A DNA stretch of 56,145 nucleotides from Methanomicrobiales archaeon (GCA_025358115.1 JANYKQ010000060.1:1-56145); one strand, 5' to 3'; shown: positions 7,369-17,113, counted from the stretch's first letter. A program made the numbers and translations. Notes: generated from the letters alone by a model not told the origin.

Positions 7369-9768
7369 GTGGCTATTCTTCAATGTATGTATGAATATCC
7401 CGCGGGTGAACTTTTGAGCAGGAAGGGCGTCAATATCCAGATCAAAGAGCTGAACTCTGACATCGCACATCTCCGCGATATCAGTCTCACCATCGGCGCC
7501 ATCCATGATGAAAAGTGGGATGAACCCATGGGACCTACCCCCTTCCCGTCGCTTACCACGCTCCGCAACTGGGATCTCGCCCTCCTCAACCGGTACAAGC
7601 CGTTTTACCTGCCGTTCTGTGATCTCTGCTGTCTCTGCACCTATGGCAAGTGCGATCTCACCGGCACCAAGCGGGGGGCCTGCGGGATCTCCATGCCAGC
7701 CCAGCAGTCAAGAACGGTTCTGATCACGGCCTGCATCGGCGCTGCAACCCATATCGGCCATGCCCGCCACCTTCTCGATCACCTGGTTGAAAAATTCGGC
7801 AGCGATTACCCGATAAATGTCGGCGGTACCGGAGTTGAGGTCGAAGCCCCGGTCATCCGCCTGGTCTGTGGGATAAAACCGGTCACTTTAGGCGATCTCG
7901 AACCGGTGCTGGACTACTGCGAGAACCAGGTCACCCAGCTTCTTTCCGTCACGCACACCGGGCAGGAAGGAAACCACCTGGATTTTGAATCCAAGGTGCT
8001 CCATGCCGGTACGATCGACCAGGTCGGGATGGAGGTCGCGGATATCGCACAGATATCTGCACTCGGGTTCCCGAAAGCAGACCCGGAATCCAGCCTTGCG
8101 GATCTCGGCATGGGAACGGTGGATACCACAAAACCGGTCATCCTTGTCATTGGCCACAATGTCCCGCCATCCACCGAGATTATCGATTATCTCCAGAAAA
8201 AGAGCCTCACTTCGGATGTTGAAGTTACCGGCATCTGCTGCACGGCACTCGATATCACCCGCTACTCCTCAAAGGCCAAGATTGTCGGCCCCATCTCGTG
8301 GCAGCTCCGGTATATCCGGAGTGGGATTCCCGATGTGGTCGTGATCGATGAGCAGTGCGTCCGCGCCGATACCCTGCAGGAATCGGCCCATATCCGGGCC
8401 CCCCTGATTGCGACCAGCGAGAAGAACTGCCTGGGCCTTCCCGACCGGACAGAGGATCCCGTGGATGAGATAGTCCATGATTTCCTGACCGGTAAGCAGA
8501 CCGGGGCGCTCATCCTTGATCCTGTCAAGGTGGGGGAAGTAGCCGTCAGGACCTCGATAGGGATCGCCCCGCAGCGGAAGAAACACAAGAGCCTTCCCCA
8601 CAGCAAAGAGGCCCTGGTTGCGCTGGCAAAAAAATGCACCCAGTGCGTCCTGTGCCGGCGTGCCTGTCCCAATGATCTTCCCCTACCTGCCGCAATCAAA
8701 TCCGCAGCGCAGGGCAACCTGTCTGGGCTTGACGAGATCTACGACGACTGTCTCGGATGCGGCCGGTGCGAACCACCCTGTGCACAGAAGATCCCCATCC
8801 ACAGCCTGATTGTTGCAGCTGCCGAGAAGAAGACCCGGGACGAGACATACTGTATCCGGACCGGCAGGGGCGCAATCCAGGATGTGGAGATCCGAAAAGT
8901 GGGCGGCCCGATTGTACTCGGTGAGATCCCGGGAATTGTTGCGTTTGTCGGGTGTGCCAACTACCCGAAGGGTTCCCGTGAGGTTGCCGAGATGTGCATG
9001 GAGTTTGCAAAACGCCGGTATATTGTCTGTACATCCGGCTGTTCTGCCATGTCTGCGGGCATGTACCGGAATGAGGACGGCAAGACCGCGTACGAACAGT
9101 ACTCCGGCCATTTCGAAGCCGGGGGTATTGTCAACGTGGGCTCCTGTGTCTCCAATGCCCACATTGCGGGAGCCGCGATCAAGATCGCGAGCATCTTTGC
9201 AAAACGCCCGCTGCGGGGAAATTACGAAGAGATTGCCGATTACGTGTACAACCGGGTAGGTGCGGTCGGTGTTGCCTGGGGTGCGATGTCCCAGAAGGCG
9301 GCAGCGATTGCCGCCGGGTTCTGGCGCCTGGGTATTCCGGTGGTGGTCGGGCCGCATGGTACCAAGTACCGGCGCATGCTGCTGGGCCGTTCGGATAAGG
9401 AAGAGGACTGGTACGTGTACGATGCCCGGACCGGCAAGAAAGTGTACGGCGGACCGGTTCCCGAACACCTCTTCTTTGCGGCCGAGACCAAGGAAGAGGC
9501 GATGGTGATGATAGCCAAGCTCACGATGCGCCCGAACGATACCAGCAAGGGCCGGGCCAACAAGCTGGCCAACTATGTCGATCTCCACAAGCGCCTTGTC
9601 GGCGGCATTCCTTCCGATGTGCACCAGCTGGTCAGGACTCTGGCCGATGTGCCCCTGACCATGAAGGATGAGATCGTCTGCCATCTTCACGACAATAACT
9701 GGAAAGAACACCCGATCCCGGATCCAACCCTCCTCAAAAGGATGGTCCACAAAGAGAAGGAGCATTAA
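7369..9768 (+). CDS. cdhA: CODH/ACS complex alpha subunit (CO dehydrogenase)
   Basis: The catalytic Ni-Fe CO dehydrogenase of the archaeal ACDS complex, reversibly interconverting CO and CO2. An N-terminal Cys cluster (FCDLCCLCTYGKC, then GACG, residues about 84-105) supplies the B/D-type Fe-S ligands. Two ferredoxin-like 4Fe-4S motifs, CTQCVLCRRACP (about 423-434) and CLGCGRCEPPC (about 461-472), are the insertion typical of archaeal alpha subunits. Later Cys-containing segments (FVGCANYP, CTSGCSA, VGSCVSNAH) are C-cluster ligands. Length (799 aa) matches the family. The first possible start is GTG at 7369. An ATG at 7387 is an alternative, and neither has a clear ribosome-binding site. cdhB follows after 2 nt. 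Confidence 0.97.
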   Translation: MAILQCMYEYPAGELLSRKGVNIQIKELNSDIAHLRDISLTIGAIHDEKWDEPMGPTPFPSLTTLRNWDLALLNRYKPFYLPFCDLCCLCTYGKCDLTGTKRGACGISMPAQQSRTVLITACIGAATHIGHARHLLDHLVEKFGSDYPINVGGTGVEVEAPVIRLVCGIKPVTLGDLEPVLDYCENQVTQLLSVTHTGQEGNHLDFESKVLHAGTIDQVGMEVADIAQISALGFPKADPESSLADLGMGTVDTTKPVILVIGHNVPPSTEIIDYLQKKSLTSDVEVTGICCTALDITRYSSKAKIVGPISWQLRYIRSGIPDVVVIDEQCVRADTLQESAHIRAPLIATSEKNCLGLPDRTEDPVDEIVHDFLTGKQTGALILDPVKVGEVAVRTSIGIAPQRKKHKSLPHSKEALVALAKKCTQCVLCRRACPNDLPLPAAIKSAAQGNLSGLDEIYDDCLGCGRCEPPCAQKIPIHSLIVAAAEKKTRDETYCIRTGRGAIQDVEIRKVGGPIVLGEIPGIVAFVGCANYPKGSREVAEMCMEFAKRRYIVCTSGCSAMSAGMYRNEDGKTAYEQYSGHFEAGGIVNVGSCVSNAHIAGAAIKIASIFAKRPLRGNYEEIADYVYNRVGAVGVAWGAMSQKAAAIAAGFWRLGIPVVVGPHGTKYRRMLLGRSDKEEDWYVYDARTGKKVYGGPVPEHLFFAAETKEEAMVMIAKLTMRPNDTSKGRANKLANYVDLHKRLVGGIPSDVHQLVRTLADVPLTMKDEIVCHLHDNNWKEHPIPDPTLLKRMVHKEKEH

Positions 9769-9770
9769 CC

Positions 9771-10310
9771 ATGCCGATGACTGACTCCTGGCAGACCGCC
9801 GAGATACCCGGGCCCAAGAAGGCGTCCCTCATCATCAAGCCGGATATAGCCGATGCTATGATCCGCCGGGCCAAGCGTCCCATCATGATTGTCGGTCATG
9901 GTATCCTTGAGTACGAGGTTGAGGGCAGGAAACTGATCGAGTGCCTCATCGAACTCTCAAAACGGGGAAATATCCCGGTTGTTGCAACAGCCAGCACGAA
10001 CCGCGAGTTCCTTGACCGGGGATTTTCCCCGGCCGCCCTGATGCCTGCGGTGGATATCGCCAACCGCCTGACCGACACTGCCTGGAAGGGTCTTGACGGC
10101 AAGGAATCCTATGACCTGGCAATCTTTGTCGGTCTCCCGTATTACATGGAATGGACCATCCTCTCGGGGCTCAAGCATTTTGCCCCGCAGGTAAAGACCA
10201 TGACCCTCGACTGCGTGTACCAGCCCAATGCCAGCTGGTCGTTCCCGAACAGCACCATCAAGGACTGGGCGGCAAACCTGGCGTGCATTGTCGCAAATCT
10301 CGGAGACTGA
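9771..10310 (+). CDS. cdhB: CODH/ACS complex epsilon subunit
   Basis: A 179-residue small subunit of the alpha-epsilon CO dehydrogenase component. It belongs to the DHS-like NAD/FAD-binding (CdhB) family and is thought to help electron transfer to flavin (family knowledge). KRPIMIVGHGILEYEVEG near residues 36-52 and the middle segment GNIPVVATASTNREF are typical. The ATG follows the cdhA stop by 2 nt, with GGAG in the end of cdhA as ribosome-binding site, so translation is likely coupled. cdhC starts 7 nt after its stop. Confidence 0.95.
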   Translation: MPMTDSWQTAEIPGPKKASLIIKPDIADAMIRRAKRPIMIVGHGILEYEVEGRKLIECLIELSKRGNIPVVATASTNREFLDRGFSPAALMPAVDIANRLTDTAWKGLDGKESYDLAIFVGLPYYMEWTILSGLKHFAPQVKTMTLDCVYQPNASWSFPNSTIKDWAANLACIVANLGD

Positions 10311-10317
10311 TCCCGCC

Positions 10318-11697
10318 ATGTTTGACACTATTCCCGTAGAAGTCGGCCTCGTCCATGAAGGAGAACGTGTCCGCAAGAACGACATGCACGTGGAACTCGG
10401 GGGACCCTCCGAACCGGAAAAATTCGAGATCGTCCGGGTCCGGCCCATGGACCAGGTGACCGATGGCGGCATTAAGGTCATCGGCCCCGATCTGGACCAG
10501 ATGGAACCGGGTGCCCATTACCCGATTGGTATCCTTGTAGAGGTTGCCGGTGCCCGGATCGAGACGGACCTGGAAGGTGTAGTTGAGCGTCGCGTCCACG
10601 AATACGCGAACTACATCGAGGGGTTCATGCACCTCAACCAGCGGTATGACATCTGGATCCGTCTTTCAAAGAAATCTTTTAAGAAAGGCCTGAACTCCTT
10701 TACATTTATCGGGGAGGTCATGGAGGAGCTCTTCCGGAACGAACTGCCCCTGATAGAAAAGATCCAGATAACGTTCATCACCGACCGGGAGAAGATCCAT
10801 CCGCTCTACATCGAAGCCCTGGCAACCTATGAAGCCCGGGATGCCCGGGCCCGGGGACTCTCTGATGATGATGTCAATGAGTTCTATGGCTGTGCCCTCT
10901 GCCAGTCCTTTGCCCCCACCCATGTCTGCGTCATTACCCCGCAGCGCTATGCCAACTGCGGTGCGATCAGCTGGTTTGACGGCCGGGCTGCCTCGGGAAT
11001 TGATCCCAAGGGCCCGATCTATGCAATAGATAAGGGCGAGTGCCTGGACCGCGAGAACGGGGAATATACCGGGGTTAACGAGAGTGCGAAGAAGAGGTCC
11101 ATGGGAGAGGTGAACCGGGTCTATCTTTACTCTGCCTTCGGGTATCCCCACACCTCCTGCGGCTGTTTTGAAGGCATTGCGTTTTACATCCCGGAAGTGG
11201 ACGGCTTTGGGATTGTCCACCGCGGGTTCCGGGAGGTAACGGTAAACGGCCTTGCCTTCTCGACCATGGCAGATTCAACCGCCGGCGGGCGCCAGGTCGA
11301 AGGGTTCCACGGGATCTCGATCGAATACATGCGGTCCGCCAGGTTCATGCACGCGGATGGCGGCTATCACCGCGTTGTCTGGATGCCCTCGGAGATCAAG
11401 GAACGGCTGGAGAAATTCATTCCTGCCGATGTGTACGAAGCCATTGCAACGGAGAAGGATGCCGGGTCGGTTGCAGATCTCAAAACCTTCCTCGAGGTCC
11501 ATCACCACCCGGTGGTCCGGCGCTGGGCAAAAGAGGAGGAGATCGCAGCGGAAACCACTGGCACTCCCCTGGTCTTCTCTGCCGGAGATATCCCGGTTAC
11601 CATGGGGGGGTTCCGGGTCATCTTAAAGAATGCCAGGATCACTGCCGAGAAGGTTATCATCCTGCCGGTCAAACCCCCGGCTCCGAAGGGGCGGTGA
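10318..11697 (+). CDS. cdhC: CODH/ACS complex beta subunit (acetyl-CoA synthase)
   Basis: A 459-residue enzyme that joins a methyl group, CO and CoA to give acetyl-CoA on its Ni-Ni-4Fe-4S A-cluster. The cluster ligands are visible: CALCQSFAPTHVC (C192, C195, C204), C214 in ANCGAISWFDG, and the CGC motif (C281 and C283) in HTSCGCFEGIAFY, matching the numbering of known methanogen CdhC. The N-terminal CODH-docking domain of bacterial AcsB is absent, as usual in archaea. The start is the ATG at 10318 (MFDTIPVEVG); the frame is open further upstream inside cdhB, but that extension overlaps cdhB and is not part of the family. cdhD follows after 4 nt. Confidence 0.97.
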   Translation: MFDTIPVEVGLVHEGERVRKNDMHVELGGPSEPEKFEIVRVRPMDQVTDGGIKVIGPDLDQMEPGAHYPIGILVEVAGARIETDLEGVVERRVHEYANYIEGFMHLNQRYDIWIRLSKKSFKKGLNSFTFIGEVMEELFRNELPLIEKIQITFITDREKIHPLYIEALATYEARDARARGLSDDDVNEFYGCALCQSFAPTHVCVITPQRYANCGAISWFDGRAASGIDPKGPIYAIDKGECLDRENGEYTGVNESAKKRSMGEVNRVYLYSAFGYPHTSCGCFEGIAFYIPEVDGFGIVHRGFREVTVNGLAFSTMADSTAGGRQVEGFHGISIEYMRSARFMHADGGYHRVVWMPSEIKERLEKFIPADVYEAIATEKDAGSVADLKTFLEVHHHPVVRRWAKEEEIAAETTGTPLVFSAGDIPVTMGGFRVILKNARITAEKVIILPVKPPAPKGR

Positions 11698-11701
11698 GAG
11701 A

Positions 11702-12943
11702 ATGGTGACTCAAAAAAATAAACCCGGTGCCTTAAACAGCGATCAGTTGCTCTCCCTAGCTCCCCAGCTTCTGGAACTGCTCAAAGGTGTCCAGCAGGTT
11801 GAGCTCCAGAATGTCACGCTGGAGATAGGCGATCTCGAATTCTTCATCCCGTCATCAGTATTTTCTCCTCCCTTTAGTTCCGCCCTTCCCCTTCCCGTTT
11901 CGAAACAAAAACCCACGGAACTGATCCGCGAATCATATGTCCCCCTCAGGACGGAATACCCGGGAAAGATCCGGGAAGTCACACTCGGGGCTACAAAATC
12001 CCAGGGTGGCAGCCGTTCGAAAACGATCACTATCGGGGGTGCCACGGCTCCAGCGTATTCGGATATCCTGCATCCCCCGGTTCATGCCCCGGTCATCTCT
12101 TTGGATGTCTTTGACATGACCGTCTCGCTGCCAATGGTCCTTCGCGAGAACGTGAAAGAGGTGATGGAAGACCCGGCCGAATGGGCCCGGATGAATGTGA
12201 AAAAGTTCGGGGCTGACATGATCACCATCCACCTGATGAGCACCGATCCCCTTATGGGCAATACCAGTGTAGCAAGGGCGGTAAAGACCGTTGAGGATGT
12301 GCTGCAGGCAGTCGATGTTCCGCTGATCATCGGCGGATGCGGCGATCCAAAGAAGGATGCCGCCGTCTTTACCGCGGTAGCCGAGATGGCCCATGGCGAA
12401 CGCGTGCTGCTCAACTCGGTCACGCTTGACATGGCCGAGGCAAAGACCCTTGAGAGCGTGGCCAAAGCCGCCCGCGACCACGACCATGTGCTGCTCGCCT
12501 TCACCGGTCTTGAACTGAACAATGCCAAGGAACTGAACCGGCGCCTGTACGAGTATATCGCTCCCGAACAGATTGTCATGGACTTAACCACCGTTGCACT
12601 CGGGTACGGGCTCGAGTATTCCTACACGATTCACGAGCGGGCCCGGTATGCGGCCCTTATGGGCGATTCAGAACTGGCGCACCCGGTCATATCGGCAGCA
12701 ACCAATGCCTGGGCTGCCCGGGAGGCCTGGATGAAGATGCCCCCGGAGTACGGGCCCCGTGAACTCCGCGGCCCCATCTGGGAAACAGTCAATGCCCTCA
12801 CCCTGCTCCTGGCCGGCGTCGACCTGTTCTTAATGATGCACCCGGCAGCCGTTCTCACGCTCAAAGACGTGATCCACCGGCTCGAACCTGCGAATACTTC
12901 ACCGGCAGAACCGGTCCATGACTGGGTGAGCGTGAGAATATGA
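11702..12943 (+). CDS. cdhD: CODH/ACS complex delta subunit (corrinoid protein small subunit)
   Basis: A 413-residue TIM-barrel subunit that with CdhE forms the corrinoid Fe-S protein passing the methyl group from tetrahydro(sarcina)pterin to CdhC. The hydrophilic N-terminus (MVTQKNKPGALNSDQLL) contains the LLELLKGVQQVEL segment of archaeal CdhD. The barrel covers about 85-395 with APVISLDVFDMTVSLP, FGADMITIHLMSTDP and VIGGCGDPKKDAAV-type strands. The start at 11702 has GGTGAG just upstream. An open extension to 11630 overlaps cdhC and is rejected. Its stop overlaps the cdhE start in ATGA, indicating coupled translation and a 1:1 complex. Confidence 0.96.
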   Translation: MVTQKNKPGALNSDQLLSLAPQLLELLKGVQQVELQNVTLEIGDLEFFIPSSVFSPPFSSALPLPVSKQKPTELIRESYVPLRTEYPGKIREVTLGATKSQGGSRSKTITIGGATAPAYSDILHPPVHAPVISLDVFDMTVSLPMVLRENVKEVMEDPAEWARMNVKKFGADMITIHLMSTDPLMGNTSVARAVKTVEDVLQAVDVPLIIGGCGDPKKDAAVFTAVAEMAHGERVLLNSVTLDMAEAKTLESVAKAARDHDHVLLAFTGLELNNAKELNRRLYEYIAPEQIVMDLTTVALGYGLEYSYTIHERARYAALMGDSELAHPVISAATNAWAAREAWMKMPPEYGPRELRGPIWETVNALTLLLAGVDLFLMMHPAAVLTLKDVIHRLEPANTSPAEPVHDWVSVRI

Positions 12944-14388
12944 GTACAACAGGAACGCTTCCTGGAAAAAAGGCAAAGAAGAGCATCCGCGAGATCAGCC
13001 CGATCGATGTCTATTCCCTCCTGCCCCGGACGAACTGTAAGGAATGCGGGGAATCCAACTGCATGGCATTTGCCACGCGGGTAGTCAACGGTGAGCTGAC
13101 GCTCTCTGCCTGCCCTCCCCTCCATACCATTGAGTACAGTAAGGAGCACGAATCCCTCTCTGCCCTCATGGCACCCCCGGTGCGGGCCGTGACCATCGGT
13201 ACCGGCGAACCGGCTGTCATTGTAGGGGGGAAATACGTGCTCCAGCGGCACGAGTTCACCTACCATAACCCGACCCCGGTTGCGATCGATGTCAATGATC
13301 TCATGACGGACGATGAACTCCTGGCACGGGTCCGGCAGATCAGCGGTTTTTCCTACAATTATATCGGGAGAACCTTAAAACTCAACGCGGTTGCCGTCCG
13401 TTCCTGTTCCGGGGATCCAGGCCTGTTTGGGGCTGCCGTCAAAAAAGTTGCTGCCGTAACCGACCTGCCCCTCATCCTCTGTGCCCTTGATCCCGTGGTG
13501 ATGGCAGCCGGCCTTTCCGAAATCAGGGAGCAGCGCCCGCTCATCTACGCTGCCACTGAGCAGAACTGGAAAGCCATGGCAGATCTTGCCCTTGAGTTCC
13601 ATGCACCCCTTGCCGTATTTGCTCCCCAGGATCTCCCGCTGCTCCGCTCCCTGGTCAGGACCCTGCTCGCGTACGGCGTAACCGATCTCGTTCTTGACCC
13701 GGGCACCGTATCGGAAGGCGGACTGGCCCAGACCATCAGCACCTTCACGGCCATCCGGACACTTGCCTGCCGGCAGTTTGATGAACTCTCCGGCTTTCCG
13801 CTCATGGGCGTACCGCTCACGGTCTGGACCGGCGGGGAGATATCCGAAGACGTGCTCAAATGGCGCGAAGCTACCACCGCCTCGATGCTCCTCTCCCGGT
13901 ATTCCGACCTGCTCATCATGCACAGCCTTGATGGCTGGGTGCTGCTCCCGCAGCTGATCTGGCGTTTCAATCTCTATTCCGATCCAAGGAAACCGGTCTC
14001 GGTAGAAGCCGGCGTGAAAGCATTTGGCAGGCCCGACCGGGACTCACCGGTTCTCATCACCACCAATTATGCCCTTACCTATTTTACGGTGGAGTCCGAC
14101 ATCAAGGCGGCAAATATAGACTGTTACCTCATCGTGACCGACACCGGCGGCCTGAGCGTGGAAAGCGCCGTTGCCGGCCGGTATTTCACGGCCGATGCCA
14201 TTGCATCGGCATTAAAGGAATATGGTGTCGGGGACCTGGTGAATCATAAGACGCTCATCATCCCCGGGCTCTCCGCCCGCCTCAGCGGGGAGACGGAAGA
14301 AACAACCGGCTGGAAGATCCTTGTCGGGCCAAAGGACTCTTCCGGCATAGCCGTGTATATCAGGGAACGCTGGTCTGCGGAGTCATGA
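12940..14388 (+). CDS. cdhE: CODH/ACS complex gamma subunit (corrinoid Fe-S large subunit)
   Basis: A 482-residue large subunit of the corrinoid iron-sulfur protein. The N-terminal 4Fe-4S domain has NCKECGESNC and ACPPL (C33, C36, C41, C58), the low-potential cluster that reduces the cobalt. A TIM barrel follows (about 100-330). The C-terminal cobamide-binding Rossmann-like domain includes VLITTNYALTYFTVESDI and YLIVTDTGGLSVESAVAG. It overlaps cdhD by 4 nt (ATGA). A T-run (14453-14459) lies between its stop and the RACo-like gene 93 nt downstream, so a terminator or partial read-through is possible there. Confidence 0.97.
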   Translation: MSTTGTLPGKKAKKSIREISPIDVYSLLPRTNCKECGESNCMAFATRVVNGELTLSACPPLHTIEYSKEHESLSALMAPPVRAVTIGTGEPAVIVGGKYVLQRHEFTYHNPTPVAIDVNDLMTDDELLARVRQISGFSYNYIGRTLKLNAVAVRSCSGDPGLFGAAVKKVAAVTDLPLILCALDPVVMAAGLSEIREQRPLIYAATEQNWKAMADLALEFHAPLAVFAPQDLPLLRSLVRTLLAYGVTDLVLDPGTVSEGGLAQTISTFTAIRTLACRQFDELSGFPLMGVPLTVWTGGEISEDVLKWREATTASMLLSRYSDLLIMHSLDGWVLLPQLIWRFNLYSDPRKPVSVEAGVKAFGRPDRDSPVLITTNYALTYFTVESDIKAANIDCYLIVTDTGGLSVESAVAGRYFTADAIASALKEYGVGDLVNHKTLIIPGLSARLSGETEETTGWKILVGPKDSSGIAVYIRERWSAES

Positions 14389-14452
14389 ATTGTACCCCTT
14401 ATTCGAGAACAATCTCCTGCCCGCCCGAATAATCCCCCCGATACTCCCGCTC

Positions 14453-14459
14453 TTTTTTT
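14453..14459 (+). terminator. T-run between cdhE and the RACo-like gene
   Basis: A seven-T run about 65 nt after the cdhE stop is the usual archaeal intrinsic termination signal. There is no strong stem before it. Since it precedes the RACo-like start by only 22 nt, it may lower rather than stop expression of that gene. Confidence 0.35.
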
Positions 14460-14481
14460 GGATTTTTCCCCGGGGTCCTGT

Positions 14482-16311
14482 ATGACTGACCAGATCACGG
14501 TCTCGTTCTCCCCGGTCAACCAGCAGGTCTCCGTACCCAAGGGTACAACCGTTCTTGACGCAATCCGCCGGACCTCGATCCTTTTTGAATCGATCTGCGG
14601 TGGAAGCGGGGAATGCAACAAGTGCCGGGTCATATTCGTTCAGGGTCAGTGCGATGTTGGCTCGCCCTTAAGTGTACACGGACTTACCGCTGAGGAGATA
14701 AAGAACCATTACTGCCGGGCCTGCCATACCCATATCCTGGGAGACTGCGAGTTCATCATTCCCGTGGAGAGCAGGATATTCTCTCCGCAGATCCTGACGA
14801 ACACGATCAATGGCATTGCGGAACCTGCGCCATCTGTTATAAAATACCCGTTGTTACCGGGGAATGATGCGAACGGGCGGACATCTTCCCGTTCCGTGCG
14901 TCTCGAAGGGTATACCGGTACCCGTCCCCACATGACAAAAGAGCAGCACGATCGCCTTCTCCACGCAGATCAGCCGGTCACCGTCACCATCACCCGCTCG
15001 AACGGGTACCCGGAAGTGATCGCAATTGAAGACGGGGATACCCGTGGACAGATATATGGTCTGGCCCTGGATCTCGGGACTACCACCGTTGTCGGTGTGC
15101 TGGTGAATCTTTCCAATGGCAGCATCTGTGCCCAGGCTTCCACCCTCAACCGCCAGATCACGCTGGGAGAGGAACTTCTCACCCGCATCCATGCAGGAAA
15201 AAAACCGGAAGGAAGGGCAACGCTCCAGCGCCTGGCAACCGAGAGCATCAATGACGTCATCGACCAGCTGCTCACCTCATCCGGTATTGACCGGTCCTCC
15301 CTCTGTGATGTCTGTATCGGGGGAAATACCGTTATGGAATATCTTCTCGCGGGGAAAGACTGCCATGACCTGGAGCTGGTCAACACAGTTATCCCACGAA
15401 AACCGATGGTGATCCGGGCACAGAAGCTTGGTATCGGGGTACTCCCGGAAGCATACGTGTACTTCCTGCCCAATGTCAGCCGCTTTGTCGGGGGGGATGC
15501 GGTCGGTGATGTCGTGGCTTCGGGGATGCATGCTTCAAAAGATCTCTCCATTCTCATCGATCTTGGCACAAACGGGGAAGTGGTGCTCGGCAACAGTGAA
15601 TGGCTCGCTTCGGTCTCCTGTGCATCCGGACCTGCATTCGAAGGAGCCGGTGTCAGCTCGGGTATGCGGGCCATGCGTGGCGCTATCGAATCGGTTACGA
15701 TTGACCCGGACCTGTTCACCATTGTGGCAACCACGGTTGGCGATGCCCCTCCGCGGGGTATCTGCGGATCCGGGATCATCGATGCTGCTGCAGAAATGGT
15801 GCAGGCAGGAATTCTTGACTTTACCGGAAAAATTGTTGACGGAAAACCCGGTGTCCGGGCCGGTCCTGCCGGTCCTGAATATGTGCTTGTCCCAAAAAGC
15901 GGGACTGCAACCGGCAGGGATATTGTCATCACCACGCCGGATATGGCCTACCTGATGGATTCAAAAGCAGCAGTGCTGGGGTCTATTGGCGTGCTGCTCA
16001 AAAAGTATCGTATCTCCGTTGGCCAGATAAAAAATGTGTATCTCGCCGGGGCATTTGGTACTTATGCCGATACAAAAAATATTGTCCGGTTCGGCATTAT
16101 CCCGGATTTCCATAACGCAAGCTTCCATGGGATCGGCAATGGTTCGTTGAGCGGTGCCTGTGCTGCGCTCATATCGGATAAAAAACGGAAGGCCGCACAG
16201 GACATTGCTGATACCATGGTCTATATCGATCTCCTGTGCGAAGCGGATTTTGTTGAAGAATATGCCTCGGCGATTTATATCCCGGGAAAAAAAGAGTACT
16301 TTTCTCACTGA
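14482..16311 (+). CDS. RACo-type reductive activator of the corrinoid protein (DUF4445)
   Basis: A 609-residue protein. The N-terminal 2Fe-2S ferredoxin domain has CGGSGECNKC (C39, C45, C48) and CRACH (C81 as likely fourth ligand). A middle linker domain is followed by an ASKHA-type ATPase (about 190-600) with ALDLGTTTVVGVLV (phosphate 1), LIDLGTNGEVVLG (phosphate 2), ASGPAFEGAGVSSG and CGSGIIDAAAEM. In bacteria such RACo proteins use ATP to reduce inactive Co(II) corrinoid Fe-S protein to Co(I). Position directly after cdhE makes CdhDE the likely substrate. The ATG at 14482 is chosen because the domain starts there; a TTG eight codons upstream is less likely. Confidence 0.88.
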   Translation: MTDQITVSFSPVNQQVSVPKGTTVLDAIRRTSILFESICGGSGECNKCRVIFVQGQCDVGSPLSVHGLTAEEIKNHYCRACHTHILGDCEFIIPVESRIFSPQILTNTINGIAEPAPSVIKYPLLPGNDANGRTSSRSVRLEGYTGTRPHMTKEQHDRLLHADQPVTVTITRSNGYPEVIAIEDGDTRGQIYGLALDLGTTTVVGVLVNLSNGSICAQASTLNRQITLGEELLTRIHAGKKPEGRATLQRLATESINDVIDQLLTSSGIDRSSLCDVCIGGNTVMEYLLAGKDCHDLELVNTVIPRKPMVIRAQKLGIGVLPEAYVYFLPNVSRFVGGDAVGDVVASGMHASKDLSILIDLGTNGEVVLGNSEWLASVSCASGPAFEGAGVSSGMRAMRGAIESVTIDPDLFTIVATTVGDAPPRGICGSGIIDAAAEMVQAGILDFTGKIVDGKPGVRAGPAGPEYVLVPKSGTATGRDIVITTPDMAYLMDSKAAVLGSIGVLLKKYRISVGQIKNVYLAGAFGTYADTKNIVRFGIIPDFHNASFHGIGNGSLSGACAALISDKKRKAAQDIADTMVYIDLLCEADFVEEYASAIYIPGKKEYFSH

Positions 16312-16318
16312 TTTATGG

Positions 16319-17113
16319 TTACTCAAAGAGCCAGCCGAGATCCTGGAGTTCTTCGATATGGGCCAGTTGCATATTGATATCGGTCTTTTCAGGTATGTTG
16401 AGTTTGGCAACGATCTTGTTCGAGCCGCCAAAGGTATCCAGGGTTGCCCCAAGCGCAACGAGATCCTGTAAGATCTCGTCCTGCATCTTCCTGCGGTCTC
16501 CTTCGCCCAGTTCGGCAATGAGCTGGAATTCGGGGTGTTTCAGGATCGCGGTCTTGTTGATCGTGATCCCGCTCTGGCTTTCCATCACCGCATCGAATGC
16601 CTCCCTGCGCATCCGCTGGTTCTCCATGTGGGAATAGATCCGGTACCCGGTCTTTACGGAAGTGGCGATCTCGTCAATTTTTTGGACAATCTGTTCGACC
16701 ATCCGCTCGAGGCTGTCATGGGCATGGGTGATGGCAAACAGGTGGAAATCGTCGGAATATATCCACTGGATCTCGGTGGTGCTGGCTTTTTTATAGATCC
16801 TTTCCGTGATGATCCAGTTTCCGCGCTTTACAACAAATCCAAGGATCTTCAGGTCGGGTTTCTTTTTGACAAGGACCGGGTATACCTGGAGATCATCGAT
16901 TATGGAAGAACCTTCATGGAAGTACTCATTTATGGCCAGTTCAAAATATCGTGTTCTCGGGTGGGGCGGTTTTAAAATAACGCTGTCGAACACTTTCCAT
17001 TTGTATTCCATGACCTGCTGGATGTCGATCTCTTCGCCAACATCAATGAGATAGGAATGATCGGTATGATTCTTACCGGACTTCTGGTACTCGTGGTAGA
17101 TTACCCCGGTCAT
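16319..17113 (-). CDS. Conserved protein of unknown function, 264 aa
   Basis: A soluble protein without signal or membrane segments, with alternating strands and charged helices and no recognised domain. Notable stretches are KPPHPRTRYFELAINEYF, WIYSDDFHLFAITHAHDSLER and a C-terminal HIEELQDLGWLFE. It is convergent with the RACo-like gene, with only 7 bases between the two stops, so it is not part of the cdh operon. The coding call rests on length, good codon pattern and tidy placement. The upstream 240 bases hold its promoter and that of the methyltransferase. Confidence 0.75.
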   Translation of the reverse strand: MTGVIYHEYQKSGKNHTDHSYLIDVGEEIDIQQVMEYKWKVFDSVILKPPHPRTRYFELAINEYFHEGSSIIDDLQVYPVLVKKKPDLKILGFVVKRGNWIITERIYKKASTTEIQWIYSDDFHLFAITHAHDSLERMVEQIVQKIDEIATSVKTGYRIYSHMENQRMRREAFDAVMESQSGITINKTAILKHPEFQLIAELGEGDRRKMQDEILQDLVALGATLDTFGGSNKIVAKLNIPEKTDINMQLAHIEELQDLGWLFE

